Below, piece after piece: positions 8,943 through 18,682 of a stretch of DNA of 64,000 bases. Under the pieces are notes generated by a model that was not told the DNA's origin, ran no database searches, and saw only the letters and a program-made list of their open reading frames with translations. The stretch lies in assembly GCA_016722655.1 (NCBI GenBank), contig JADKIR010000004.1:3397130-3461129 (forward strand), in the 5' to 3' direction. Made by a program: the position numbers and the translations under genes. Within the stretch, counting starts at the first letter, position 1; every line of letters starts with the position of its first letter. This DNA comes from Cytophagaceae bacterium (lineage in GTDB: Bacteria; Bacteroidota; Bacteroidia; Cytophagales; Spirosomataceae).

Positions 8943-8950
8943 CAAATTTA
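8943..8950 (-). promoter_or_regulatory. Bacteroidota-type -7 element for split transketolase operon
   Basis: On the minus strand the sequence is TAAATTTG, matching the TAnnTTTG consensus, about 30 bases before the transketolase N-subunit ATG. I did not find a convincing -33 partner. Confidence 0.5.
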
Positions 8951-9293
8951 CCACTATTTATGCTTTGGTCTAAATGTTTAGATCCAAAAACTAAATATTT
9001 TGATAACGTGTCAAATTTACACTTAATAAATTTATTTTGCCAATAATTTCTTATTTATTTTGTGAAAATCTGTCAGGGAATTATTCTATTGCAGGTTTTA
9101 AAACACATTATCAATCAATTATTTTTGTATAAATTATTTCTTTTTCCTAAATGATAAATAGTCTGAACGAAAAAACTGATTTTATGATATTTATCATCAA
9201 CTGCAAAATCCAGATGTCATAAGAAATTATTATTATTGAATTTATTTTTAAATATTAAAGTATAAAATTACCAATATAAGCTTTTGAAAAAAA
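8951..9293. other. Divergent intergenic region, AT-rich
   Basis: About 340 bases between the transketolase operon and ppk2. It must hold the divergent promoters. Beyond the -7 element just left of it I see nothing distinct: no ORF, repeat or hairpin. Confidence 0.5.
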
Positions 9294-10307
9294 ATGGCTA
9301 AACAACAAACAACAACCAAACCTAAGAGAACTGACATTGCAACCAAAACCAAACCAATTAAGGAAGCAATCAAGGAAAACTCAAACAAGAATGGGAAAAT
9401 GGAGAAACCGGAAGTAGCTGAACCTCAATTACCTGCTCAGCTTGATTCCGATTGGAGGAATGTTACCGTGACTCTTGGAGAACTTTCAGATTTAAATTCC
9501 AAAAATAAGTTGGTTGAGTTTTTTAAGGAGAAAAATGCGGATCCACAGAAACTCTCTAAAACCCTGAAATACGAAGAAGAGCTCGAAAAGCTGCAGATAG
9601 AGCTGGTAAAACTCCAAAGGTGGGTTCAGGAAAGTGGGGCAAGAGTGGTGATATTACTTGAAGGAAGGGATGCTGCCGGTAAAGGAGGAACAATCAGGCG
9701 ATTTACTGAGCATATGAACCCGAGGGCTTTGAGAGTAGTGGCTTTGCCAAAACCTACTGATGATGAAATGGGGCAATGGTATTTTCAGAGATATATCAAA
9801 CAATTGCCCAATAAAGGAGAAATTGTGTTTTTTGACCGGAGTTGGTATAATCGGGCTGTGGTAGAGCCGGTTATGGGCTTTTGTAATCAAACTCAATATG
9901 AGCGATTTATGCAACAGGTGACAGAGTTTGAGCACATGCTCTATGAAGATGGTATTATCATCATTAAATTCTGGTTTTCGATTTCCAAAGAAGAACAATT
10001 AAGGCGATTTAATTCAAGAAAATCTAATCCATTGAAGCAGTGGAAACTGAGTCCGGTTGATATGGAAGCCCAAAAACGCTGGAATGAATACACAAAATAC
10101 AAAGAGGAAATGTTCAATAAGACCCATGTGTCGTTTAGTCCATGGATAATTGTAAAAGCAAATAACAAAATGAAGGCCCGATTGGAGAGTATCAGATATG
10201 TATTATCTCAGATTCCATATTCAAACAAAGCCACAACTGTTCGGGTTTTGCCTGATCCTGATATAATAACCAGATACCATAGAAGGGCCATTCAGGTGGA
10301 TAATTAG
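9294..10307 (+). CDS. ppk2: Polyphosphate kinase 2 family protein
   Basis: This 337-residue kinase transfers phosphate between polyphosphate and nucleotides. The Walker A motif GRDAAGKGG sits at residues 124-132, and the Walker B-like FFDRSWYNR has its Asp at residue 181. The lid-region sequence RFNSRKSNPLKQWKLSPVD is also typical. The first 50 residues are a Lys/Thr/Pro-rich tail of low complexity, an addition to the usual catalytic core. Which PPK2 subclass it belongs to (GDP-, AMP- or NMP/NDP-using) cannot be settled by eye. It is a single gene convergent with the Lrp regulator. Confidence 0.92.
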   Translation: MAKQQTTTKPKRTDIATKTKPIKEAIKENSNKNGKMEKPEVAEPQLPAQLDSDWRNVTVTLGELSDLNSKNKLVEFFKEKNADPQKLSKTLKYEEELEKLQIELVKLQRWVQESGARVVILLEGRDAAGKGGTIRRFTEHMNPRALRVVALPKPTDDEMGQWYFQRYIKQLPNKGEIVFFDRSWYNRAVVEPVMGFCNQTQYERFMQQVTEFEHMLYEDGIIIIKFWFSISKEEQLRRFNSRKSNPLKQWKLSPVDMEAQKRWNEYTKYKEEMFNKTHVSFSPWIIVKANNKMKARLESIRYVLSQIPYSNKATTVRVLPDPDIITRYHRRAIQVDN

Positions 10308-10313
10308 GATATT

Positions 10314-10775
10314 TCAGGCGGGTTCAAAAGCCGTTTCAGATTTGATTTCGCCCATAACAAAAATGCTCTGAGTCGAGCCGATATTTTCGAGGGAAGCCAG
10401 TTTGTTCATAATGAAAGACTGGTATTCTCTCATGTCAGTTACCACTACTTTTAGCAAAAAATCATAATCACCAGATATATTGAGGCATTCAGTCACTTCA
10501 GGCATGGATACAATGGCTTTTACAAATTTCGCACCGGCCTCCTGTGCGTGTTCTTTCAATCTTATGTTACAGAGTACCATCAGGTCTTTTCCTACTTTTT
10601 CCCTGTTGACTAATGCTACATATTTTTTTATAACTCCTTCATTTTCAAGTCTTCTTACTCTTTCATAAACCGGGGTTGGAGATAGGTTTAACCTACCTGC
10701 CAATTCCTTGGTCGTCAATTTGGCGTCTTGCTGCAAATGCCTGATTATTTCTTTGTCGGTTTCGTCAAGTTTCAT
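10314..10775 (-). CDS. Lrp/AsnC family transcriptional regulator
   Basis: This 153-residue protein has an N-terminal winged helix-turn-helix (DKEIIRHLQQDAKLTTKELAGRLNLSPTPVYERVRRLE) and a C-terminal ligand-binding RAM domain (EVTECLNISGDYDFLLKVVV). Family members form octamers that respond to amino acids. It is divergent from metH with about 140 bases between the starts, so methionine biosynthesis could be a target (inference from position). Its stop is 7 bases from that of ppk2. Confidence 0.9.
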   Translation of the reverse strand: MKLDETDKEIIRHLQQDAKLTTKELAGRLNLSPTPVYERVRRLENEGVIKKYVALVNREKVGKDLMVLCNIRLKEHAQEAGAKFVKAIVSMPEVTECLNISGDYDFLLKVVVTDMREYQSFIMNKLASLENIGSTQSIFVMGEIKSETAFEPA

Positions 10776-10887
10776 ATTAATTCAAGAAAATGATAACAAT
10801 ATTAGATAAAACACAATCGAATTGCAATTTTTTCAGATAAAATATCTATATTTTTTATCTTATACTTTATTTTTTATCTTATTTGAT

Positions 10888-10895
10888 TATTTTTG
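10888..10895 (+). promoter_or_regulatory. Bacteroidota-type -7 element for metH
   Basis: TATTTTTG matches the TAnnTTTG consensus and lies 20 bases before the chosen metH ATG at 10915. This supports starting MetH at MSRLKETLG and not at the upstream in-frame ATG at 10822. Confidence 0.5.
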
Positions 10896-10914
10896 CAAAA
10901 AAAAGATAAGCTTA

Positions 10915-13900
10915 ATGAGCAGACTTAAAGAGACATTAGGGAAAAGGATATTGATTTTGGATGGAGCAATGGGCACCATGATTCAAAGATACAAACTTAC
11001 TGATGCCGATTACCGTGGAGAGCGATTTAAAGATTTCCCTCATGATATAAAAGGAAATAATGACCTGCTTTCGATTACCCGACCCGATGTGATTGAGGCC
11101 ATACATAAAGAGTACCTTGATGCCGGTGCTGATATAATAGAAACCAACACCTTCAGTGGCACGACTGTGGCTATGGCTGATTACCACATGGAGGAGCTGG
11201 TTTATGAGCTGAATCTGGAGGGTGCCAAAATTGCGAGAAAAGCAGCAGATGATTATACTTTGAAGAATCCTGAAAAACCAAGATTTGTGGCGGGCTCAAT
11301 GGGACCCACTACAAAAATGGCTTCTCTTTCACCTGATGTAAATAATCCGGGATTTAGAGCTATTACCTTTGAAGAATTGGTGGTGGCATTTAAAGAACAG
11401 GTAAATGGGCTGATTGATGGCGGTGTGGATGTGCTATTGATTGAAACAGTGACTGATACACTTAATTGCAAGGCTGCCATTTATGCTGCTAATGAGGTAA
11501 TAGATGAAAGAAAATTAAAAAATCCTGATTTTGAAATGCCTATTATGGTTTCAGGAACTATTACTGACCAGTCGGGAAGAACGCTCACCGGTCAAACCTC
11601 CGAGGCATTTTACAATTCTGTTTCTCATGGAAATCTGCTATCCATTGGTTTGAATTGTGCTCTGGGTGCTCGTGCCATGAAGCCATATCTGGCAGAGCTT
11701 TCGAGAGTAGCAGATTGCTTAATAAGTGTATATCCCAACGCCGGGCTGCCCAATGAAATGGGACAATATGATGAAAGTCCGGAGTTTATGGCCTCACAAG
11801 TCAAAGAATTTCTGGAAGAAGGCTATGTGAATATTTTGGGTGGATGTTGTGGAACTACCCCCGGTCATATTAAAGCATTTGCTGAAATCGCTCAAAATTA
11901 TCAACCCAGGATAAAGTCTGAAATAGAACCGCTTTTAAGGCTTAGTGGGCTGGAGCCAATGACACTTACCAAGGAACTTGGTTTTGTAAATGTGGGAGAG
12001 AGAACCAATGTGACCGGCTCAAAGAAATTTTTAAGGTTAATAAAAAACCGTCAGTTTGAAGAAGCTCTTTCTGTTGCTCAGAATCAGGTGGAAGGTGGTG
12101 CCAATGTGATTGACATCAACATGGACGAAGGTATGCTGGATGGCGTGGAATCAATGACCACATTTCTGAATCTCATTGCAGCTGAACCGGAAATATCTAA
12201 AGTGCCTATCATGATTGACTCTTCAAAATGGGAAATCATTGAGGCCGGATTAAAATGTGTGCAAGGAAAAGGTGTAGTGAATTCCATATCGCTGAAAGCG
12301 GGTGAAGCGGAATTTATCAAACAGGCAAAGACCGTAAAAATGTTTGGAGCGGCTGTTATCGTGATGGCCTTTGATGAAGACGGTCAGGCCGATACTACAG
12401 CCAGAAGGATTGAAATAGCGAAACGTTCTTATGATATTTTGACCCAAAAAGTAGGTTTCCCTGCTCAAGATATCATATTTGATTTAAATATTTTCCCTGT
12501 CGCTACCGGAATTGAGGAACATAAAATCAATGCCATTTCATTTTTTGAGGCTACCAAATGGGTTAGAGGAAATCTTCCTCATGCCCATGTGAGTGGTGGT
12601 GTGAGTAACGTTTCATTTTCATTCAGAGGAAATGACCGGGTAAGAGAGGCCATACATTCTGCATTTTTGTATCATGGACGCCAGGCTGGTATGGACATGG
12701 GAATAGTGAATCCTGCCATGCTGGAAGTTTATGATGACATTCCGAAAGACTTATTGGATGCGGTTGAAGATGTTTTATTAAACAGAAAGGAGGACGCAAC
12801 AGAGAGATTGCTTGAATTGGCCGAAGGTCTGAAAGGGACCGGAAAAGAAACAGAAGTTGTAGCCCAGGAATGGAGAAGTTTACCTTTAGAAAAACGCATT
12901 ACCCATTCATTAGTTAAAGGAATCGTAGATTTCACCGATGAAGATATGCAGGAGGCCCTCGATAAATATCCACAGCCACTTCACATTATTGAAGGTCCTC
13001 TAATGGATGGGATGAACGTGGTAGGGGATCTTTTTGGCTCTGGAAAGATGTTTCTGCCTCAGGTGGTGAAGTCGGCAAGAGTTATGAAAAAGGCGGTGGC
13101 GTATCTTTTGCCTGCATTAGAAGCCGAAAAACTCAGGACTGGAAATACTACTACCAATAATGGAAAGATTTTGCTCGCCACAGTTAAAGGTGACGTACAT
13201 GATATCGGAAAAAACATCGTCGGTGTTGTTTTAGCTTGCAACAATTACGAAATCATTGATATAGGTGTAATGGTGCCGGCTGAGAAAATCCTTGCTGCTG
13301 CTGAAGAACATCAGGTCGATGCCATTGGTTTGAGTGGATTAATAACTCCTTCACTTGATGAAATGGTCTTTATGGCCAAAGAAATGGAGAAAAGAGGAAT
13401 GAAGATTCCGCTCTTAATTGGTGGAGCCACCACTTCCAGGGTACATACCGCAGTCAAAATTGATCCTAATTACAGCGGCCCGGTAGTTCATGTTTTGGAT
13501 GCTTCCAAATCAGTTCCTGCAGTTAGTAACCTTTTGAGTAAAGATTTAAGTAAGAATTATATTCAATCTTTTAAAGAAGATTATGCCCGATTCAGAGAAG
13601 AATATGAAAGCCGTCAAACTGCCAAAAACTATATTTCTATCGCTGATGCCAGAAAAATAAACTTCAAATAAGCTTTGATGACTATCAGCCTGTAAAACCT
13701 AAGTTTTTAGGAACAAAAGTTTTAGAGAAATACAGTTTAAAAGAAATAGCTGACTACATCGACTGGACGCCATTCTTCCAGTCCTGGGATTTGCATGGAC
13801 ATTATCCAAAGATTTTAAATGATGCAGTAGTAGGTACCGAGGCCCAAAAGCTATTTGATGATGCACAAGCCATGTTGAAGAAAATTATTTCTGAGAAATG

Positions 13901-14669
13901 GTTTGAAGCCAGGGCTGTAATTGGTTTCTGGCCAACAGCTACCGAAAACGATGATTCTCAGTTGATATATGACTTTGAAATCAATGATGAAGGGCACAGC
14001 AGCAGTTGTTCGTCACTCGCTCATGATCATAAAATTTATATCGAGAAACGTGAAAAAGTAATTGGCCAACTGCAGCATTTACGGCAACAAGGCCAGAAAG
14101 GTTCAGGTTTACCCAATTTATCAATTGCTGATTTTATAGCAGCAAAAGAAAGCGGAATAAAAGATTATTTCGGATCATTTGCTGTAGCCATTTTTGGTGC
14201 TGAGGCAAAAGCCAAAGAATTTGAAAAGACCCATGATGATTACAATGCGATTATGGTGAAAGTATTGGCCGACAGATTTGCCGAGGCATTTACAGAGCTT
14301 TTACACAAAAAAGTCAGAACTGAATACTGGGCTTATGCTGCAGATGAACAATACAATACAGAAGAGCTCATTAAGGAAAAATATCAGGGAATCAGACCGG
14401 CACCTGGTTATCCTGCCTGTCCTGACCACACCTTGAAGGAGACGATTTTCAGACTATTAGATGCTGAACAAGCAATTGGTATAAAGTTGACTGAAAGTCT
14501 GGCTATGTGGCCGGCATCTGCAGTGAGCGGCATGTATTATGCTCACCCTCAGTCCAAATATTTTGGTTTAGGTAAAATCAACAATGATCAGGTGGAAGAC
14601 TATGCCTCGAAATCGGGAAAGGATATCGAATTGGCCGAAAGATGGTTGAGTCCGGTGTTGAATTATTGA
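10915..14669 (+). pseudogene. metH: Methionine synthase MetH, split by a one-base frameshift
   Basis: Cobalamin-dependent methionine synthase methylates homocysteine using methyltetrahydrofolate. All four modules are readable. The homocysteine domain has zinc Cys in GLNCALGA and GGCCGTTPGHIKA. The pterin domain has GERTNVTGSKKF. The B12 domain has DVHDIGKNIVGVV. The reactivation domain has RPAPGYPACPDHTLK. The first frame stops at 13671 after ARKINFK. The -1 frame continues as ARKNKLQISFDDYQPVKPKF to 14669 with full conservation. One A is missing from the A-run at 13653-13657. The start at 10915 gives the family N-terminus. Sequencing error, true mutation and slippage are all possible. Confidence 0.88.
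13651..13676 (+). other. metH frameshift site at an A-run
   Basis: In frame 0 the codons after GCC read AGA AAA ATA AAC TTC AAA TAA. Restoring one A gives AGA AAA AAT AAA CTT, which joins the B12 domain to the reactivation domain without a gap. P-site slippage by -1 on AAA would give the same result, but no heptamer of the classical X XXY YYZ type is present. Confidence 0.8.
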
Positions 14670-14675
14670 GACTAA

Positions 14676-15071
14676 TCAGAATTTAAGGGGGAATATCTTT
14701 GCAATATTCTCGAAGTCGGCATCATTATGAATTAATGTTAGATTATATTCTAATGCATAATTGGCTATAATACAGTCGTTTATTTTCCTGATTGAAATTC
14801 CGTGTTTCCTCAGAGTTCGGTATATTTCTGCAGCTTTTATAGATGCTTCAGGTTCAGGCAAGACAAGTGTATTTATATTAAGGAAAAGTTTTTTGAATTT
14901 TTGATAAGCTAAATCATCCTTAAATCCTTGCAAAACTTCCTGAATAATTATTGGGCATATGCAAATAATATTTCCCCCATTTTCAATTTCTTTGTGGAGA
15001 ATTTTGGTTTGTTTATTGTCAATACCTCGGATATAATCTATCCATGTGGAAGAATCAATAAGTTTCAGCAT
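14676..15071 (-). CDS. PIN-domain ribonuclease toxin, VapC-like
   Basis: This 131-residue protein has the PIN fold: LIDSSTWIDYI at the N-terminus supplies the first catalytic Asp, ISIRKINDCIIANYAL a middle Asp, and LIHNDADFENIA the last acidic residues. VapC toxins cleave tRNA or other RNA when the antitoxin is lost. Its start overlaps the end of the antitoxin gene by 17 bases, the usual translational coupling. It converges on metH with 6 bases between stops. Confidence 0.9.
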   Translation of the reverse strand: MLKLIDSSTWIDYIRGIDNKQTKILHKEIENGGNIICICPIIIQEVLQGFKDDLAYQKFKKLFLNINTLVLPEPEASIKAAEIYRTLRKHGISIRKINDCIIANYALEYNLTLIHNDADFENIAKIFPLKF

Positions 15072-15264
15072 AATTACTGCTTCTCATTTCATTTAAATCA
15101 CCTTCCCAAACATTTGAACCTTTAAATTCAGTCAATTGCTTGATTTCCTGTCTTTTAATGTATTCTTTTAGTGCCTCATTAATTAAAGCACGCATTGTCT
15201 TATGGCCTGATAAATTCATTGCTCTGTCAATAAGTTGACTGTCCAAAACTATGTTAGTTCTCAT
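15055..15264 (-). CDS. VapB-type antitoxin
   Basis: This 69-residue protein begins MRTNIVLDSQLIDRAMNL. That is the ribbon-helix-helix DNA-binding start typical of VapB antitoxins, with RALINEALKEYIKRQE as the second helix. The flexible C-terminus (FKGSNVWEGDLNEMR) is expected to wrap the PIN active site. It overlaps vapC by 17 bases. It probably autoregulates the pair from the AT-rich 50 bases upstream. Confidence 0.87.
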   Translation of the reverse strand: MRTNIVLDSQLIDRAMNLSGHKTMRALINEALKEYIKRQEIKQLTEFKGSNVWEGDLNEMRSSNYAETY

Positions 15265-15320
15265 TTATACACATTTAATTGTGCAAAAATACACATAAAC
15301 ATTAAAAATAAAAATTTTCC

Positions 15321-16568
15321 TTACCTCACCACCACCTGAGCCGTATTTCTACTGAGCTGCTCAACGAAGACTTTTCTGCCTTCAGTAATATTTTTTAAAG
15401 TTTCAGATTGATAATGACGAACCGTAATAAGTTCAAGGTCAGTATTATACAATATTTTGAATCGTTTTTGCAAGTCTGCTTTCAGATCGTCAAATTTCAT
15501 TTCATCAAAATCGAGACAAACTGTATAACTCATCGCAGAGTTTTGACTCAGATTGCATTTAAGATTATGCCGGGCTATTATTTCAAAAATATTGGAAATG
15601 TTTGCTTCTGTCACAAACGAAAAATCCAGGGTAGAAATAGAAATCAAAACCTGATTTTTTTTTACAATAACTGAAGGTAAGTCGGTCTGAGTAAATGGTT
15701 TGTCGTCAACAACTGTACCTGATTCAGATGGATGTAAAAATGGCTTAACAAACAATGGAATGGCCGAATTTTGTAAAGGTTTGATGGTTTTGGGATGGAT
15801 AACCGTAGCTCCATAATAGGTCATTTCAATGGCTTCCTGATAGCTTAGTTGCTCGTATTTTCCGGGGTTTTCAAAAAGCCGTGGGTCTGCACACAAAACA
15901 CCCGGAACGTCTTTCCAAATCGTAACAGATTCAGCACCAAGGCAATGGGCGAATATAGAGGCGGAGTAGTCTGAGCCTTCGCGACCCAAAGTGGTGGTTT
16001 TCCCGTCTGATGTGCCACCTAAAAAACCCTGAGTGATATAAAGCGGAAAATCCTGGTCGATTAATTCAATACTACTTTTGGTGACATCCCAATTTACTTT
16101 TCCTTCTCTGAAAGTGGAATCGGTTTTTATATATTTTCGGGAATCCAACCATTTGTGCATAAGATCGATTTCTTCAAAATAATAAGAGATGATTTTGGTG
16201 GATAGAATCTCACCAAATGATACAATCTGGTCGTAAAACTCATCAAATTTTTCCCCGTTATACCTTTCAAATTTAATTCTTATTTCATTGATTTTGTCAT
16301 CTAAAAAATTGAGAATAGGGTCAGGATTTTTGAATAAACCCAAAATCAAATCAGTATGAAATGCCCTTACAACTTCTATTTTTTCTTCAAGATTTTCCTT
16401 TTTGAAATATGCCGATTTAACCACTTCTTCCATTGCATTGGTGGTTTTTCCCATGGCCGATACTACCACAAGAATATTATTTCCTTCAAAATGTTCCAGT
16501 ATTTTTACCAGATTTTTAACGCCTTCCGGCTCTTTGACCGAAGCTCCACCAAATTTGAAAACAAGCAT
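15321..16568 (-). CDS. Aspartate kinase (monofunctional)
   Basis: This 415-residue enzyme phosphorylates aspartate, the first step toward lysine, threonine and methionine. MLVFKFGGASVKEPEGV is the N-terminal phosphate-binding motif. TSDGKTTTLGREGSDYSAS is the nucleotide/aspartate site, and a regulatory ACT-like region follows (VLISISTLDFSFVTEANISNIF). No homoserine dehydrogenase domain is fused. It is transcribed alone from a TATATTTG element about 33 bases upstream. Confidence 0.92.
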   Translation of the reverse strand: MLVFKFGGASVKEPEGVKNLVKILEHFEGNNILVVVSAMGKTTNAMEEVVKSAYFKKENLEEKIEVVRAFHTDLILGLFKNPDPILNFLDDKINEIRIKFERYNGEKFDEFYDQIVSFGEILSTKIISYYFEEIDLMHKWLDSRKYIKTDSTFREGKVNWDVTKSSIELIDQDFPLYITQGFLGGTSDGKTTTLGREGSDYSASIFAHCLGAESVTIWKDVPGVLCADPRLFENPGKYEQLSYQEAIEMTYYGATVIHPKTIKPLQNSAIPLFVKPFLHPSESGTVVDDKPFTQTDLPSVIVKKNQVLISISTLDFSFVTEANISNIFEIIARHNLKCNLSQNSAMSYTVCLDFDEMKFDDLKADLQKRFKILYNTDLELITVRHYQSETLKNITEGRKVFVEQLSRNTAQVVVR

Positions 16569-16600
16569 AAAAAATTAAAAATTATCTTAAGATTTTGTAT

Positions 16601-16608
16601 CAAATATA
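16601..16608 (-). promoter_or_regulatory. -7 element for aspartate kinase
   Basis: Reads TATATTTG on the minus strand, a TAnnTTTG match, about 33 bases before the aspartate kinase ATG. Confidence 0.55.
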
Positions 16609-16703
16609 ATTGAATTTCAAATTCCAGATTTGCATTCAGAGAATCAATTTTAATTTCATAAATGTGCAATCAAATATATTTTTCTAAAAATTCATATTTT
16701 ACC

Positions 16704-16711
16704 TATATTTG
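16704..16711 (+). promoter_or_regulatory. -7 element for RelE/ParE-type toxin-antitoxin pair
   Basis: Reads TATATTTG on the plus strand, 22 bases before the antitoxin ATG at 16734. It is divergent from the identical element serving aspartate kinase about 100 bases away. Confidence 0.55.
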
Positions 16712-16733
16712 AATCAATAATCTTAAGATATAT

Positions 16734-16949
16734 ATGACCACTTTCAAAGTCACAATTCCCGAAAATGAAATTTCAACTTTTAAAGACTATTTAAATAAAA
16801 TAGGAGCTCATTTTGAAGTGTTTCCTTCTGAGCTGGAGTTGTCAAATGATTATAAAAAAATTATGGACACCATGCTATCTGAGTTGGAAAATGGAAAACT
16901 AAATTTACTCTCTGAAGAGGAATTTAAATATAAGACTGAACAAAAATGA
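16734..16949 (+). CDS. Putative antitoxin of RelE/ParE-type pair
   Basis: This 71-residue acidic protein (MTTFKVTIPENEISTFKDYL) has no clear DNA-binding motif and ends in a charged helix rich in Glu and Lys (MLSELENGKLNLLSEEEFKYKTEQK). Its stop overlaps the ATG of the downstream toxin by 4 bases (ATGA). The call as antitoxin rests on that coupling, its size and its acidity. Similar short proteins precede RelE/ParE-like toxins throughout Bacteroidota. Confidence 0.7.
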   Translation: MTTFKVTIPENEISTFKDYLNKIGAHFEVFPSELELSNDYKKIMDTMLSELENGKLNLLSEEEFKYKTEQK

Positions 16950-17221
16950 AACTTAGTTTTCAGGATGGTTCATTGGTTGATTATTGGGAAGGATACAATT
17001 TTTACCACAAGATTTCGCCCCAATTATCCCAAAAGTTTTATCAAGATTTTTGGGATTCAATCGGTAAAGTTAAAGCAAATCCAATGCAATTTCAGGAAAG
17101 ATACCGGAAAATAAGAATAGCGTTCTTAAATCGTTTTCCTTTTGGAATTCACTATTTAATTAAAGGTGACAGAATAATAGTTTTGAAAATATTACATACC
17201 CGCAGATTTTTGAAAATGTAA
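16946..17221 (+). CDS. RelE/ParE-superfamily toxin
   Basis: This 91-residue protein has the RelE/ParE fold pattern. The N-terminal helix pair includes ISPQLSQKFYQDFWDSIGKVKANPMQF. It is followed by strands YRKIRIAFLNRFPFGIHYLIKGDRIIVLKILHTRRF, where R-x-x-x-x-R-F-P-F-G and I-x-V-x-x-I-L-H-T-x-R are family hallmarks. Targets are ribosome-bound mRNA (RelE) or gyrase (ParE), and sequence alone does not decide which. It overlaps the antitoxin gene by 4 bases. Confidence 0.85.
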   Translation: MKLSFQDGSLVDYWEGYNFYHKISPQLSQKFYQDFWDSIGKVKANPMQFQERYRKIRIAFLNRFPFGIHYLIKGDRIIVLKILHTRRFLKM

Positions 17222-17232
17222 TTTTTTCAAAT

Positions 17233-18612
17233 TCAATCCCCAAAAAACTTCAATTTCAAAGCATTTTCACCTGCCAGTTTACCTACCAACTGCCCTTTAT
17301 CCAATCCTTCCCGATAGTGAATTCCTCCGTAAAGTCTTGAAATACTCGTTTCATTGGCCGATTCCAAGAAATTTTTAAATGTTTTAGGTGCTCCTGTCCA
17401 ATATTTTGAGTAATCTGTAAAACCAGTACTGTCGCCCATATATTTGGTCAAAACAGTGGCCATTGCCGCCGATTGTGCTGAGTGTCCTGATGGGAATTCG
17501 GGAAATGGCGGAGTCAATAAGGTGGTTTCCCATGCACTATCTATGTATTTTTTGATATATGCTACCGGTCTTATAAGATTGTATTTATATTTTAATCCCC
17601 ATGTAATCACAAAGGCATCGTGCATAGCAAGGCTCAGATTAGCGTACAATACCGCAGCAGAATCAATGCTTGTGGGATTATTCCTGAAAATATGCGTCAA
17701 AATCGAAAGAGAGTGACCAATTGGTGTATAAGTGTATGTTGCGGCATCGTCCCAGAAATTGGCAATCCTGTGCTTTTCAGATCCCGGAGTTACTTCCTTT
17801 GAGACGGTGTAAACTTCCAATGCCTGCTTGTAAAATTTAGAATCTTTATAAATCGAAAAATCAAAACCTGGCCTTATATCCGATTCTTTCTGGTTGTCAG
17901 CAATGAATGTCCGAACTTTTCCCCAGTCAGGATGCAAAGGCCCAGTATTTTCTAAATCTGCAGTTCGGTTTATTTCAAAGCAACTGTCGCATTTTGGTAA
18001 TTTGTAATTAATATCATAACTCCTGTAAGTACTTTCTTTAGCACCATCTCTTTCGGCATATTTCAAAATCAATTCGGCAACTGAAATACCATAATTTTTT
18101 GATTTCATCACTGCGAGTTTACTTTGATTTTTCGAAAATTGGGAATCTACCGAGTCTTTATGTGCCAAAACTCTTTCCATATATACATAAGGAGCTGCTA
18201 GAAAGAATTTATCCATAGTCGCAAAAATCGCATTGTTTAAAGCTAGTTCCGGAATAAAATCTGAAGAATCTACCAAATACTCCGGCGGAACCACAAAACC
18301 CTGCAATTGACCTGATAAACTTCTTAGGTTTTTATAAGCCGGCAAAATAGATTGATAAGCCGCCAGGTTAATATATGCAATATTTCTGGCTGCCACCAAA
18401 GGTGTGTAACCGGGAGTTTGCTCGAGCAAATCCATCACTAAAACATGCCATTTTACTTGTAAATCTGAGGTCTTGAAGTCATAAGTTTTAGCAGGAAGAG
18501 CTTTTTCATAAATAATTAGTTCTGTGGTATTTCCTTCCTGAAATTCTCTCCTTTGAGGAACCTGTGAAAAAGAGTGTATGGCGGTAAATATTAGTAAAAA
18601 TGCCTTTTTCAT
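17233..18612 (-). CDS. Vanadium-dependent haloperoxidase / PAP2-family secreted protein
   Basis: This 459-residue protein has a signal peptide (MKKAFLLIFTAIHSFSQ) and the three-part PAP2/vanadate-binding signature: KYKYNLIRP (about residue 360), FPSGHSAQSA (about 395) and SRLYGGIHYREG (about 432). These residues bind vanadate or phosphate. Family members either oxidise halides or hydrolyse phosphate esters, and sequence cannot separate the two here. It acts in the periplasm or outside. It is a single gene divergent from polA. Confidence 0.85.
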   Translation of the reverse strand: MKKAFLLIFTAIHSFSQVPQRREFQEGNTTELIIYEKALPAKTYDFKTSDLQVKWHVLVMDLLEQTPGYTPLVAARNIAYINLAAYQSILPAYKNLRSLSGQLQGFVVPPEYLVDSSDFIPELALNNAIFATMDKFFLAAPYVYMERVLAHKDSVDSQFSKNQSKLAVMKSKNYGISVAELILKYAERDGAKESTYRSYDINYKLPKCDSCFEINRTADLENTGPLHPDWGKVRTFIADNQKESDIRPGFDFSIYKDSKFYKQALEVYTVSKEVTPGSEKHRIANFWDDAATYTYTPIGHSLSILTHIFRNNPTSIDSAAVLYANLSLAMHDAFVITWGLKYKYNLIRPVAYIKKYIDSAWETTLLTPPFPEFPSGHSAQSAAMATVLTKYMGDSTGFTDYSKYWTGAPKTFKNFLESANETSISRLYGGIHYREGLDKGQLVGKLAGENALKLKFFGD

Positions 18613-18682
18613 TTTATGCTTGACAGAAAATGCCGTATTTTGGTTTCGGATTCGAATTTAACATCAAAACCTTTTCTTTTGC

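Noticed and set aside
13651..13676. Programmed -1 ribosomal frameshift in metH
   Set aside because: No X XXY YYZ heptamer or obvious downstream pseudoknot; MetH is not known to use frameshifting; the same A-loss occurs in other genes here.
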